The notes beneath the pieces were generated by a model that worked only from the letters and a program-made list of their open reading frames with translations, ran no database searches and had not been told where the DNA came from. This document shows, piece after piece, positions 16,597-25,551 of a stretch of 64,000 nt of DNA (the first letter of the stretch is position 1; every line of letters starts with the position of its first letter). The DNA comes from Stenotrophomonas maltophilia (GTDB lineage Bacteria; Pseudomonadota; Gammaproteobacteria; Xanthomonadales; Xanthomonadaceae): the NCBI RefSeq assembly GCF_002138415.1, contig NZ_CP015612.1:412001-476000 (forward strand), written 5' to 3'. A program made the translations under genes and the position numbers.

Positions 16597-17361
16597 TCAG
16601 ACCACTTCGGCCACTTGGGCGGCTGCGTCCTTGAATACGCTCGCAACGGTGTCAGCGAGCTCCTGATCTTCCAGTACGCCAAGATCAACGATCTGGTACC
16701 TGAGGCGCAGGAGCTTTATGGCGCAACGCATGATGTCTTCCATGTTCCCTTTGGACTCACTTGCTGCCGCTTGGGCCCAACCGTGGGCGATAGCTTTTGC
16801 AAGTACCCGGTTCCCGCCAATCAGTGGACGCTCAAAGATCGCTACATGGGCGTCCTCTGTCAGAGCTCTCAGCAGGCGCCACCGATCAACGCCCGCTTCG
16901 GGTCCCAAGTCAAGCGCTGACGCTCGCATGTAGAGCCGCTGCAGAGCATTACGTACCCCGCCGCTGAATCGCTCTTGAGACTTGCTCTCGAATCGCCAGC
17001 GCACAACGTCGGGCAGCAATACAGTGGTCAGATAGGCCCAAACGTCGTCCCGCAATCCTTCGCCACTTGCTAGTGAGCCAAACGACGCAAGGGCAATGGC
17101 TACGTCACGATCGAACTTGGCGCGCCCGGTTTGCCCCGACAAGGTGGGAAACCCACACCCCTCCGCAGTCTTGCGAATAGTCGCGGCGATCTCTTCAGCC
17201 ACACGATGCTCTCTGACTCCCCCGCTTGCTGCATAGCTCGATAGTGAGGCGTGGTCATTCAAAAAGGCTACGGCATCGTCGGACGAGTAATCCGTGCCTA
17301 GCTCCGCCACCAGGCGACTGACACCTAAACGGGACAATCTTGGGAGAAGAATGGTGGTCAT
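16597..17361 (-). CDS. Island protein, probably DUF6339 family
   Basis: 254 residues, no signal or membrane segment, mostly helical. It has a conserved-looking middle (LLPDVVRWRFES, then RNALQRLYMRA, then RWRLLRALTEDAHVAIFERPLIGGN). From memory, proteins annotated DUF6339 of this kind accompany Z1-domain/PD-(D/E)XK restriction clusters; I could not check this. Its start overlaps the stop of the 17358 gene by four bases, so it is translationally coupled to the cluster. It could be a structural or specificity subunit. Function unknown. Confidence 0.7.
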   Translation of the reverse strand: MTTILLPRLSRLGVSRLVAELGTDYSSDDAVAFLNDHASLSSYAASGGVREHRVAEEIAATIRKTAEGCGFPTLSGQTGRAKFDRDVAIALASFGSLASGEGLRDDVWAYLTTVLLPDVVRWRFESKSQERFSGGVRNALQRLYMRASALDLGPEAGVDRWRLLRALTEDAHVAIFERPLIGGNRVLAKAIAHGWAQAAASESKGNMEDIMRCAIKLLRLRYQIVDLGVLEDQELADTVASVFKDAAAQVAEVV

Positions 17362-18272
17362 GTGGTCTGCTCTCCAACATCGGCGGATGCAATCAGTGCA
17401 GCGTTGAATGCCCCAGGGTCACTCTCGAGCAATCGGACGATACCTGCCAGCCCGCTTTCGTTGGGGAACGCCTGACTGAGCCAGTGATTCGCCACCGCGC
17501 CAACCGAACCTTCCTCGAACGCTTCGAGATCCAAGTCCTTGCTGTTACGCAGGAGAATGGTCGAGCACATGTGTGAGGCGACGCCGCCAAGCACTGCTTG
17601 GATAGTTGCGCGATCACCCAACAGGAACTTCTCAAGGAATGTCTCCTCGTCAGAGTTGACATAGAGGACGACCTTCGAGGAAAAGTCGCCGGAAAGATCC
17701 TCTGGCCGCCATTCGACATACCAAGGAGCATGCTCATGCGGCTTGCCGGCGAAGGCAGCTCCGAAGCCAATGGCGGAGACCGGGAATCTGGAAGAGCCTC
17801 CGTCTTCGATCAGCACATCACAACTGCTCTCCCACAAGCGAGACCCTTTCAGCACCGGTGAAAGTGGCGTTGCTTCAGCGGACGGCGCGGTCAACGCAAT
17901 CGTCAAACGCATGACCAGCTGAGAGGACAGCGTGCTGCCTGGAACCGATACCTCCAGAAGGGCTGATGGGTTCTGCTTGGATAGTGGGAGTGCCTGTGCG
18001 TACTGAACTTGCCTAGGCAACTGCCCCTGTCCTGTTCCAATCAGAAGCTGTGCGGATGCCAGCCAGTCTCCCTCTCCAAACTGAAGCGACTCGGACGCGT
18101 AATCCCAATCAATCTGAACACTCCCGCGTACGACCAAATCGCGGGCGTAGTCCCAGTCAGCCAGGACTTCCGGTGCAGGAAGAAGTGGAGCGTTGGGGTC
18201 TCCCACAAACCAGCCACTGAACTGGACCGCTTCATCGGGAATTCTTAGGTACGGATACGCGATTCTGCTCAT
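17358..18272 (-). CDS. Unrecognised restriction-cluster protein
   Basis: 304 residues, cytoplasmic, acidic, with Trp/Tyr-rich N-terminal half (QFSGWFVGDP, DWDYARDLVVRG, QIDWDYASESLQFGEGDWLASAQLLIG), which suggests a beta-rich fold. No nuclease, helicase or ATPase motif was found. It is tied by four-base overlaps to the GHKL ATPase upstream and the DUF6339-like gene downstream, so it must be produced together with them. It may be the partner that links the ATPase to the DNA-binding parts, but that is inference only. Confidence 0.7.
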   Translation of the reverse strand: MSRIAYPYLRIPDEAVQFSGWFVGDPNAPLLPAPEVLADWDYARDLVVRGSVQIDWDYASESLQFGEGDWLASAQLLIGTGQGQLPRQVQYAQALPLSKQNPSALLEVSVPGSTLSSQLVMRLTIALTAPSAEATPLSPVLKGSRLWESSCDVLIEDGGSSRFPVSAIGFGAAFAGKPHEHAPWYVEWRPEDLSGDFSSKVVLYVNSDEETFLEKFLLGDRATIQAVLGGVASHMCSTILLRNSKDLDLEAFEEGSVGAVANHWLSQAFPNESGLAGIVRLLESDPGAFNAALIASADVGEQTT

Positions 18273-20113
18273 GCCGCGTCCTCACTAAGTACTCGGACTG
18301 CGACAGTCACAGCAGCGCCCTTGACCATTCGAACGACCGCGGTAACCTCCCCGCTCAATAGCCCGACGTCGAGGATCTGACCCTTGCTGCTCAGGTCGTG
18401 TGCTTCCAGTGACACGCTGTGTAGTCGTGGAAGCAGATTTGAGGGTACGTCTTCTGCACTGATTCCATTGCCATCAGCGACCAGCTTCGGCTCGACGATG
18501 AGCGCGAGTGGTCCTTGGCTCCCGTCATTGGTCAGATCAACCCTGAACGTCGCAAGTGCTGCGCCGTCTTGAGCAAGAGAGAGTCCAATCATCTCGGGGG
18601 AAGATAGCCGGACGCCCTTCTTGGGTGATGGACCACCGCGCCTGGATGGTTCAGGTTTTCCAGCGCCGCGGGCGCTTGTGGGTGAGAGAAAGCGCCCCAT
18701 TTGCCCAGCAGTTGCCGCGAGACTGGGGGACGCAGGGTCCGCTGATCTGCTGAGCGACTTGGTAGGCACAAATGTATCGGCATGGGTTCTGAGAGCCCGC
18801 ATGCCGACTCGAACCATCGTCTGTTGCTTTCCTTTGGGAAGATTGTCCGGTGCCCAGTCATCGTGCGTTGGTGGCTCCGCCTGAGCAAAGGCTTCCTCCA
18901 CCTCTGACTCAGCCGAGCAGACAAAAACCCCTGCCCACTCATGCAGGGAGTCCGGATAGGGGGCGCCGCGTAAGTACTTCACCACCAATTCGACAGGGCG
19001 CATCAAGGCAATGTGCGATGCACCTGCCAGGATGTCTTCACCATTGGAAGAAGCCAGTGGATGCCTCTGCGCCGCGACCCCCGGGGCGAATGCGAGCTTG
19101 CCCAATGCCTTTGCAGGACGCTGAGATCGAACGTCCTTCAATGAACCCGCATTGGAACGAATGTCGGCGAGTGCGCGGCAGAAGAGGTCCAGTGGCGGGA
19201 AAGCCTCAGGCGCTGGGACATCCAGCGGCTGACCGTCAATCTCGATGCTGACCGTCAGGCGGCGGTCAGCCGCGGTCGTATCCGACATTCTTGGCCAGAA
19301 GTTCAGGAGTACGCACGTAATCAGCTCACGACCCAGTTCCTGGGTGGAAGAGACTTCAAGCTCGGGATCTACGATAACGATAGAGGTCCCGCTATCAGCC
19401 TCGGATCGAGAGAACATCCCCAACTCGCCACTCAAGTCGAGTGCGTGCGCTCCGGTCGCGGGAGCCACGCTGTCGCTGCCCGCGGGCATGCCCCACCAGT
19501 GGCGCCCAGTGAAGCGCCGAATGCCAGTTCCGACACTCGCGTCGAAAGCCTCTCCCAAGTGGCAGGCCATAAGACGGCGAACCGGCTTTCCCTCATTGAA
19601 AGTTTGGCTATCAACTAGGACAAGCGAGCACGAACTCATTGCATAGAGCGAGCTCTTTCCATAACCGTAGGTGCCGCCACCTTGGTGGCTGTCTCGTGCT
19701 GCCCCAACGTTCTTGAGAAAGTTGACGAAGTTAGCCCGCTCCTCTCCCGACGGCGCGACGTCGGCCTCTACAGGGCCAGAAAGGCCCACCGTACCAAAGT
19801 CGGCAATCTCAAAAACCCAGAGTTCGGGCTTCTCCAAAGAGTCGCTGAGAATCTGCTCGGAAGGACCGCCGGCTGGCATCTGGGCCAACACTGAGTTCGA
19901 TAGGGCGTTCCGCTCGGTGTCCCTCAACTTCCGCAGGCGAATACGTGCCTCAGGGGATCGTCCAGGCAGGGTTGCGTCAATTACGTTCTGCAGACTCTCG
20001 CGCACTAATGTCTGAAGCAAGTTGAGGTTAGGTCTCCCCAACAGTCGCTTGAAGCCTTCCCCCGCAAGGTTCCCATTCTTTGAGAAGGGTTCGCTGTACA
20101 GCTCAAGTTTCAT
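18269..20113 (-). CDS. GHKL ATPase, MutL/MORC-like, of restriction cluster
   Basis: 614 residues. The N-terminal half has the GHKL ATP-binding motifs: E39-xxx-N43-xx-D46 in LLQTLVRESLQNVIDA, IADFGTVGL near 103-111 in place of the usual DxGxG, and the glycine-rich lid GGGTYGYGKSSL (146-156). Such ATPases form ATP-gated clamps, as in MutL, Hsp90 and MORC. MutL/MORC-like ATPases within Dcm-Vsr restriction systems were described by Iyer, Abhiman and Aravind (2008). The C-terminal half is not recognised. It overlaps both neighbours by four bases. Confidence 0.85.
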   Translation of the reverse strand: MKLELYSEPFSKNGNLAGEGFKRLLGRPNLNLLQTLVRESLQNVIDATLPGRSPEARIRLRKLRDTERNALSNSVLAQMPAGGPSEQILSDSLEKPELWVFEIADFGTVGLSGPVEADVAPSGEERANFVNFLKNVGAARDSHQGGGTYGYGKSSLYAMSSCSLVLVDSQTFNEGKPVRRLMACHLGEAFDASVGTGIRRFTGRHWWGMPAGSDSVAPATGAHALDLSGELGMFSRSEADSGTSIVIVDPELEVSSTQELGRELITCVLLNFWPRMSDTTAADRRLTVSIEIDGQPLDVPAPEAFPPLDLFCRALADIRSNAGSLKDVRSQRPAKALGKLAFAPGVAAQRHPLASSNGEDILAGASHIALMRPVELVVKYLRGAPYPDSLHEWAGVFVCSAESEVEEAFAQAEPPTHDDWAPDNLPKGKQQTMVRVGMRALRTHADTFVPTKSLSRSADPASPSLAATAGQMGRFLSPTSARGAGKPEPSRRGGPSPKKGVRLSSPEMIGLSLAQDGAALATFRVDLTNDGSQGPLALIVEPKLVADGNGISAEDVPSNLLPRLHSVSLEAHDLSSKGQILDVGLLSGEVTAVVRMVKGAAVTVAVRVLSEDAA

Positions 20114-21147
20114 GAGAAGACCGCCTCGTAGACGTGTTCATGCTGAGTGCTCGGTACCAATTGGTCCGCGGCTGAACCCAAATCAATCGTGTATTGGACA
20201 TCGCCAACGCCGGCCGGAAGTTGTCCATGTGGCAGCAGGCTGGTGGTGAGCCTTGGGAAGTTGTCAGAGACTGAATAAAGCCTGATGGCCTCCAAGGTGG
20301 TGCGCAGAGCGTTCCACTCCGGAGCCCTGGAGTCCTGACAGCCCATCGATGCCAGACGACTGACAATGGCATCTTCCTTAACTCCCAATGCGATCAACTC
20401 TTTGCAGAGCTGTTCCACATAAACATTTCCGGCCGCAGCCCTCTCAAGCACTACGTGAGCTAACCAAAGCGGGGTGTCAGCGGGCGGAGAGAGCTGTTCG
20501 AGCCCATGGATGTGCACATTTGAGCTCTGCAGAAAGGCGGTGGACTTGACTTCCAACGCGCCGCCTGGACCTCGAAAGTCGTGTCGTTGACCCAAGGGGC
20601 CGGTCCAGGAGTCAACTGCCTGCGCGCTTCGCCTTACACCCTCTCGAAGAACCACAAGCTCGCCGAGCAAGCCGAGCACCGTGCTCACGTCAACCGGAGC
20701 TTGAGGCTCCTCTGCCAGTAGAATTCGATAATCTCTGATGCAGGACGCCACGGCGGCCAGCGGAGGTATGCCGTCTGCGATTCTAGAAATGATTTGCGTG
20801 CAGAGATCGCCGAAAAGACTCTCCAGTCGCCGCTCGCGAAGGCCAATGTCGACGTAGAGCGACCAGATGCCACTGAGCGAAAGTCGCGTGATAGATATGT
20901 CAACGCTGGGTCCCCCAAGCTTTCGTACATCAGAGGCCGACACCCTAGCTGACACTGGAATCAGCAGTCTCGGAGCTGCGTCAGGTGTAAGTGCATAGCG
21001 AATGGCACCAAACCCGGAGTCAACCCCTGCGGCCACCGTTGCGACGTCCACTCCGTCTCTCCGCTGCGTGCTGCTGCGAAGCGAGAGCCAGTGTTCGTGG
21101 GCAGTCTCACGCATCCTGCGCCTGCTCTGTATTGCCTGCTTCCCCAT
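20110..21147 (-). CDS. PD-(D/E)XK nuclease of restriction cluster (DUF4420 type)
   Basis: 345 residues from 21147, or 334 from an ATG at 21114 that overlaps the Z1 stop by only eight bases. The nuclease core is visible: GELVVL (E163), then GPLGQRHDF (D190) and ALEVKST (E199, K201), the order expected for a PD-(D/E)XK fold. It is likely the DNA-cleaving subunit of the cluster, acting with the Z1 ATPase and the GHKL clamp. The overlap with both neighbours shows tight co-expression. Confidence 0.85.
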   Translation of the reverse strand: MGKQAIQSRRRMRETAHEHWLSLRSSTQRRDGVDVATVAAGVDSGFGAIRYALTPDAAPRLLIPVSARVSASDVRKLGGPSVDISITRLSLSGIWSLYVDIGLRERRLESLFGDLCTQIISRIADGIPPLAAVASCIRDYRILLAEEPQAPVDVSTVLGLLGELVVLREGVRRSAQAVDSWTGPLGQRHDFRGPGGALEVKSTAFLQSSNVHIHGLEQLSPPADTPLWLAHVVLERAAAGNVYVEQLCKELIALGVKEDAIVSRLASMGCQDSRAPEWNALRTTLEAIRLYSVSDNFPRLTTSLLPHGQLPAGVGDVQYTIDLGSAADQLVPSTQHEHVYEAVFS

Positions 21148-23698
21148 CCTCGAGCTGATCTGGCGTAGGGACGTTCAGTTCCACGCTGAAGTAACGACCG
21201 GTTCGGTCAATGCGCCCTGGGAATACGAATCCGAGGCCGATGAGGTCGCCCTTGGCGTTCAGTGCTACGCGATGATCGCCGGCCCTGCTCGGTTCAGAGA
21301 CACTGTCTATCGGGTACACCAAGAGAAGGGGAGTATCGGGACGATAGCTCTTCAGCTTTTCCCATCCATCGGTCGACTGAGCATCAGAGTCCTCAACATC
21401 AGCGAGCACATCTTGTTTCGACATCAAAGCCTTGATGTCGGCATAGTCAGATGACTCGGGCAACCTGGAACGAATGACAGGTCCAATGTCACTCAGGCCA
21501 CCCAAGTGGACTCGCCGCTCAGCCCTGCTGGAGCTCACAATCGCGACATTCCAGAACGGCATGCGACTGGCGGATCCATCAATGTAGGTCAGCAACATCT
21601 CTTTGGTGAGATTTAGCTGCTTGTCGCACATGCTGTAGTTGGCCAGGAACTTTCGAACTACAGTGCCGGGAACATCCATGAAGACGTTCTCCTTTATCCG
21701 CGAGTATTTCTCAGCAATCAGCTGGTCAACAAGGCTCGCCGCGGCGCTCCAGTTCCTGGAAACCACGTCCGAGTCGGTGTGATCAAAGCGAGTCGTTTGC
21801 TCGTGCTTTCCGTCGAAGCTGATGCTCGTCCTGATTGCATGCCGCATCTTCGCCGCTGACGTGATCGCGAGTCCGGGAATTGACCGAACCTTTACTGCGA
21901 AGTCCAGTGGCGAAACCTCTGCCGAACGATAGGTGGAAATTTCCTTTCGGATCTCCTCCTCTACCTGCGCCAGCGCTCGGAAGTTTGATATCAGGTCTTG
22001 GGTCGTCCAGAGACGCGGGAGATCCTCGTATCCCTTTCTGAACCCAAACCAGCGCCCCATCTGTAGCAACGTGTCGTACTGGCGAGAGGTGCGCAGGAAG
22101 AAAGACACTGAGAGTCCTTCAAGGGTAAGTCCGCGCGCCAGCACCGATCCGCCCACGACAATGTAGGTCTTCGCATCGCCAGTAAAGTCCAAGCGCTCGA
22201 GACTCTCGCCGTTCTCAACAACGAGTTCCAAGGCTTCCAGAACCTCCGGGAGGAGGGGCTTGAGTGTGCTGTCCAAGAGTGTTGGGTCGCTCTGATCACT
22301 CAGGGGGCTTCTGACAATCTCCTCTGAGAAAACTTGGCGCACCAAGTCTCCGACGGCTCCGGAGAGCGATTCAATAGAGCGACGATTGGCTGCCAGCCAG
22401 GCGCGAATGGCATCCGCCATGCTGTCGTGCTGTGCAATGTATGCGGAGGTGTGAACAAGCATCGTCATGTGCTCGCTCTGCTGCCCTCGCGCGCGGCGAA
22501 CGGCGCAAGTGATCAGGAACCAGACGATTGCCTTCTGAAGCTGAGGCGTCACATCCGGCGTGAAAGTTTTGTGGCCGTTCTTTCCCTTAGGAACCAGCTG
22601 ATCGACCTCTTCCGACGGTATGGATCGGAACATGTCTCGTCCGAAGTCGACAGCATCATCGTCGGCGGATGCGTCGGCCTCACCGAAAACCTCAAGTGTG
22701 CCGAAGTAGCCCTTGGGACGAGGCAGTGCTGTAATGAAGTCCTCGGGATAGAGGTCGTCCAGTTTGTCTGCGCGAACCGGGAACGGATTGATGAATACAT
22801 TTGCAAACGGCGTGGCGGTATAGCCGACGTACGAAACGCAAGGCAGCGCCGCTATCAGCCTTCGGATCGCTTCGTTGATCCGAGTCATCTCTTCATCATC
22901 GGCACCGGAATTCACGGATGCCTGATCACACTCGTCATCGATGATCAGTGCCTTGAGCTTTCGCTTAATTGGCCGAGCCGTATTTGTCACAGTCTCGAGC
23001 AATTTCTCGAGGCGCGTAGACTCCTTTTTAATGACAGCCAGCTGAGCGCCACCCTTGTGCGGCATCACAAATTGACCGTTTGGAGGCCTGACAAAGTCGC
23101 CGCTGTCTTCCGCAGTGGTGTACTTCTGCCACAGGGTGCCGTGCCTGTTCACAACATCTGCTTCGATGCGGCGCTGAGTCTGTGCGCGAAGCTTGTTTGT
23201 GACGCCACCGAGAAGAATGATGAGGTTGTAACCAGCATCCACCGCCTTGGCGATGACCGCGGTCATGTTTGCAGTCTTTCCTGACTGGACATAGCCAACG
23301 ACCAGTCCTCGACATCTGAACTCGTCCTCGGCTGGATTTGCTAGCAGAGAGACGATCTCGGAGGAGGAGTCATCCAGCGACTCGGACGCATCCTTCCACT
23401 TCTTGACTTCGCGGAGATAGTTCAGGAGCGCGGGCCAGTGCTTGTCATGTTCCGTCGGCCCGTTGTACCAAGTCGGCCGTGGCTTGATCAGCGAGTTCTT
23501 GCGCAGGATCTCCACGTTCTGGAACGACGAACGCACCAACTCGATAGCCGCCTGGAAGTTGGCATCCATCTGTTCAGGGAATGGGCCCATCACCGTTTCG
23601 AGGGCCTGGCGCGCCGCCGCCGCGGCTGCGTCCAAGGTGTCATAACTTGGGAGCTTCTCCCGGATAATCGTGGAGAGGGCTTCTACTTGTGTATTCAA
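21107..23698 (-). CDS. Z1-domain ATPase of restriction cluster
   Basis: About 863 residues from a TTG at 23698 that has AGGA seven bases upstream; the open frame continues to 23884, but that part looks non-coding. Walker A is GYVQSGKTAN (residues 135-144) and the Walker B-like motif is LIIDDECDQAS (251-261), followed by YVGYTATPFANVFINPF and a Z1 domain of several hundred residues with VVGGSVLARGLTLEGL and QMGRWFGFRKGYEDLPRLW. Z1 proteins are helicase-like ATPases typical of this kind of restriction cluster. It is the first gene of the minus-strand operon. Confidence 0.9.
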   Translation of the reverse strand: MNTQVEALSTIIREKLPSYDTLDAAAAAARQALETVMGPFPEQMDANFQAAIELVRSSFQNVEILRKNSLIKPRPTWYNGPTEHDKHWPALLNYLREVKKWKDASESLDDSSSEIVSLLANPAEDEFRCRGLVVGYVQSGKTANMTAVIAKAVDAGYNLIILLGGVTNKLRAQTQRRIEADVVNRHGTLWQKYTTAEDSGDFVRPPNGQFVMPHKGGAQLAVIKKESTRLEKLLETVTNTARPIKRKLKALIIDDECDQASVNSGADDEEMTRINEAIRRLIAALPCVSYVGYTATPFANVFINPFPVRADKLDDLYPEDFITALPRPKGYFGTLEVFGEADASADDDAVDFGRDMFRSIPSEEVDQLVPKGKNGHKTFTPDVTPQLQKAIVWFLITCAVRRARGQQSEHMTMLVHTSAYIAQHDSMADAIRAWLAANRRSIESLSGAVGDLVRQVFSEEIVRSPLSDQSDPTLLDSTLKPLLPEVLEALELVVENGESLERLDFTGDAKTYIVVGGSVLARGLTLEGLSVSFFLRTSRQYDTLLQMGRWFGFRKGYEDLPRLWTTQDLISNFRALAQVEEEIRKEISTYRSAEVSPLDFAVKVRSIPGLAITSAAKMRHAIRTSISFDGKHEQTTRFDHTDSDVVSRNWSAAASLVDQLIAEKYSRIKENVFMDVPGTVVRKFLANYSMCDKQLNLTKEMLLTYIDGSASRMPFWNVAIVSSSRAERRVHLGGLSDIGPVIRSRLPESSDYADIKALMSKQDVLADVEDSDAQSTDGWEKLKSYRPDTPLLLVYPIDSVSEPSRAGDHRVALNAKGDLIGLGFVFPGRIDRTGRYFSVELNVPTPDQLEDGEAGNTEQAQDA

Positions 23699-24133
23699 GT
23701 CGGCATCCTGCGCATTCGTAAACTGGGGGCGGCGACAGGCATCGAGCCGAATGCGCCCCCTGCGACATCCATGCCCTTTGGGAGGGTCGTCAGAGAGTGA
23801 CCCTTGTCTCTGATTGTTTACGACAAGAACCGTCCATGCAACCACCATTTGGTCGCATTCGGCCTCAAATTCGGCTATCCCCACGGATCTTCAGCCTTCA
23901 GCCGAGCGTCGCCCCTTGGCGCGCACTGTAGGCTTGTGAACATCGACAGCCGGGCTTGTGACATGAGCCACACAGGGCTTGTGTTGCCAGCGGAAGCAGC
24001 AAGCAACGCTCAGGTGGACGCCTTTACCTCATGGGCCAACCGAGCCCGTTGGTTTTGACCTTGGGGTGCCCGTACCTACGGTGCCAAGCAGATGGCCTGT
24101 GGTGCGTGATCGAGGGGATGCCGGTTCAGGCTC

Positions 24134-24345
24134 CTACCGCTGCAGCTGCACCCACTCGCTGGCCATCATCGTCAACGAAAGTACCGCCATCAGTAGCCCC
24201 TACATTTGCCGGTCGACCAGACGCTTCTCGGGCGCGCCGTTCTACCGCGTGAGCTCCTTAGCCAAGTCCAGTTCGGCTGGGGCGCGTAGGGGAGGCTAAG
24301 GTGCAATTGGCGTCAGCCAACTGCATGCGGACGACGAGAGTGTGC
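24134..24345 (-). pseudogene. Degenerate copy of the 24917-25285 gene
   Basis: Read on the minus strand, QLADANCTLA matches QLADADCALA of the intact gene, and the following DNA (a CGGCGCGCCCGAGAAG stretch, then CGTTGACGATGATGGCCAGC) aligns with the intact gene's end, but in a different frame and with indels. It is therefore a decayed paralogue. The rest of the 23699-24453 gap shows no gene I can support. Confidence 0.6.
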
Positions 24346-24453
24346 AGCACGAGATTAAGGTGCAGGGCACAGTGGTGGCGGCTAGTCGTATCATAATGCG
24401 GGCCTTGCAGAGGTGGTCCAGAGTGGTCTCCCATTCCGCTGTACTCACATTCG

Positions 24454-24816
24454 CTAGGCGCGCGCCCGCTCCGCCACAAACCGCCCACTCCAATGCGATA
24501 GCAGCGGCACAACGCAGGGAACATCAATTTCCCTATCCGCGTACAGCACAATAACAAGCTGCTCCAACGAGTTATCCACCAGCATCACGGGTATGCCGTC
24601 ACAGCTGACCTCGAAGTATCGGTCTCCCGCGTAGCGCGCGTGCTGTACTAGGCCCCCGCGCACCAGTCGAACGGCTTCCTCGCGCATGACAGCAAATTCA
24701 GCGTCGGACACCTTCCGAAACGTCCGCAGTTCCAAGTCGGCCTTGGGTGCATGCCGGCTGGCGATCGCCGCAGACAGCGCCGCCAGCAGCACAGCGCCGT
24801 AGATCAGAAGCTTCAT
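24454..24816 (-). CDS. Small membrane-anchored or secreted protein
   Basis: 120 residues from the ATG at 24816, with an N-terminal hydrophobic signal or anchor (MKLLIYGAVLLAALSAAIA). The remainder is a compact soluble domain (RYFEVSCDGIPVMLVDNSLEQLVIVLYADREIDVPCVVPLLSHW) with two cysteines. An upstream extension of the frame lacks signal character. It lies between the decayed and the intact copy of the 122-residue gene. A periplasmic immunity-type role in the effector region is possible but unsupported. Confidence 0.6.
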   Translation of the reverse strand: MKLLIYGAVLLAALSAAIASRHAPKADLELRTFRKVSDAEFAVMREEAVRLVRGGLVQHARYAGDRYFEVSCDGIPVMLVDNSLEQLVIVLYADREIDVPCVVPLLSHWSGRFVAERARA

Positions 24817-24916
24817 TTGACACTCTGCAGATAGCGGATGGACTAGAAAACGAATGGTCAACCGATGGCGTTCGGATGGCCAGCGGTCGAGCGACAGGCG
24901 GCCAGATCCACCTAGG

Positions 24917-25285
24917 CTACTCCCGCACCTGCAACCGCTCAGCCACCTGCGCAGTCAACGCCACACACGCCATCTTCAACCCTTCCATCACCCGATCCCC
25001 GAGGTACTCCTCGGGCGCACCGTTCTGCCGGGTGCGCTCCGCAGCCAGCATCAGCTCCGCCACCACGCGCAGCCCGGCTAGCGCGCAATCCGCATCCGCC
25101 AGCTGAAGGCACCGCCCAGGCAGTTGATGCCGCTCCGGCCAAGGCTGGCCATCCGCAGCCGCACCGGTTCCGATGCGGTGCAGCGTGGCGACGAAGGCGT
25201 TGGGATCGACGGACGGTTCGCGCTCGGGTTCGGCGTTGTCCGGATCGTACTGCGCGTGCAGGGAACGGAAGTCCGATGTGTTCAT
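24917..25285 (-). CDS. Hypothetical 122-residue protein
   Basis: From the ATG at 25285 (MNTSDFRSLHAQYDPDN). The N-terminal third is acidic and probably disordered; the rest is helical (CLQLADADCALAGLRVVAELML, then GDRVMEGLKMACVALTAQVAERL). No signal peptide. A decayed paralogue lies at 24134-24345, and an unusually structured 250-base leader precedes the gene. No family recognised; the open frame reaches further upstream but would run through the leader hairpins. Confidence 0.6.
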   Translation of the reverse strand: MNTSDFRSLHAQYDPDNAEPEREPSVDPNAFVATLHRIGTGAAADGQPWPERHQLPGRCLQLADADCALAGLRVVAELMLAAERTRQNGAPEEYLGDRVMEGLKMACVALTAQVAERLQVRE

Positions 25286-25346
25286 GGCAATGCTCCGTAC
25301 AGGACAGATAGCAACGCCACCGATAAAGGCGGCGGACGGTGCGTGT

Positions 25347-25551
25347 CTCGAAAACCGGTGAATACCCAATCCGGCGGGTCCGAGGACCCCCACGCACCGC
25401 CCGCCATGGATCGCGAACGGATTGCCAGCCGGCGCCATCCGAGGATGACGCCGACTGGCAAGCGCAAAGCACTGGGTATTCAGACGGGTTTTCGAGTCCC
25501 GCGCCACCTAGTGCGAGGTGGCACGCCAAGGTGTACTCGCATGGTTGCGAG
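25347..25551. other. Highly structured non-coding stretch (candidate RNA or leader)
   Basis: An outer stem pairs 25347-25367 (CTCGAAAACCGGTGAATACC) with 25474-25496; each arm reads CTCGAAAACC..TGAATACCC with small differences. Inside it, 25422-25461 forms a second stem (TTGCCAGCCGGCG / CGCCGACTGGCAA). Two hairpins follow outside: GCCACCTAGTGCGAGGTGGC (25503-25522) and CTCGCATGGTTGCGAG (25536-25551). It lies upstream of the minus-strand 122-residue gene. The rest of 25286-25772 shows nothing. Confidence 0.6.

Noticed and set aside
23804..24058. 84-residue plus-strand frame upstream of the Z1 gene
   Set aside because: No ribosome site or coding character; overlaps the doubtful 5' extension of the Z1 frame.
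25474..25510. tRNA-like TTTTCGAGTCCCGC segment
   Set aside because: Resembles a T-arm by chance, but no acceptor, D or anticodon stem can be formed around it; the sequence is part of a longer inverted repeat.
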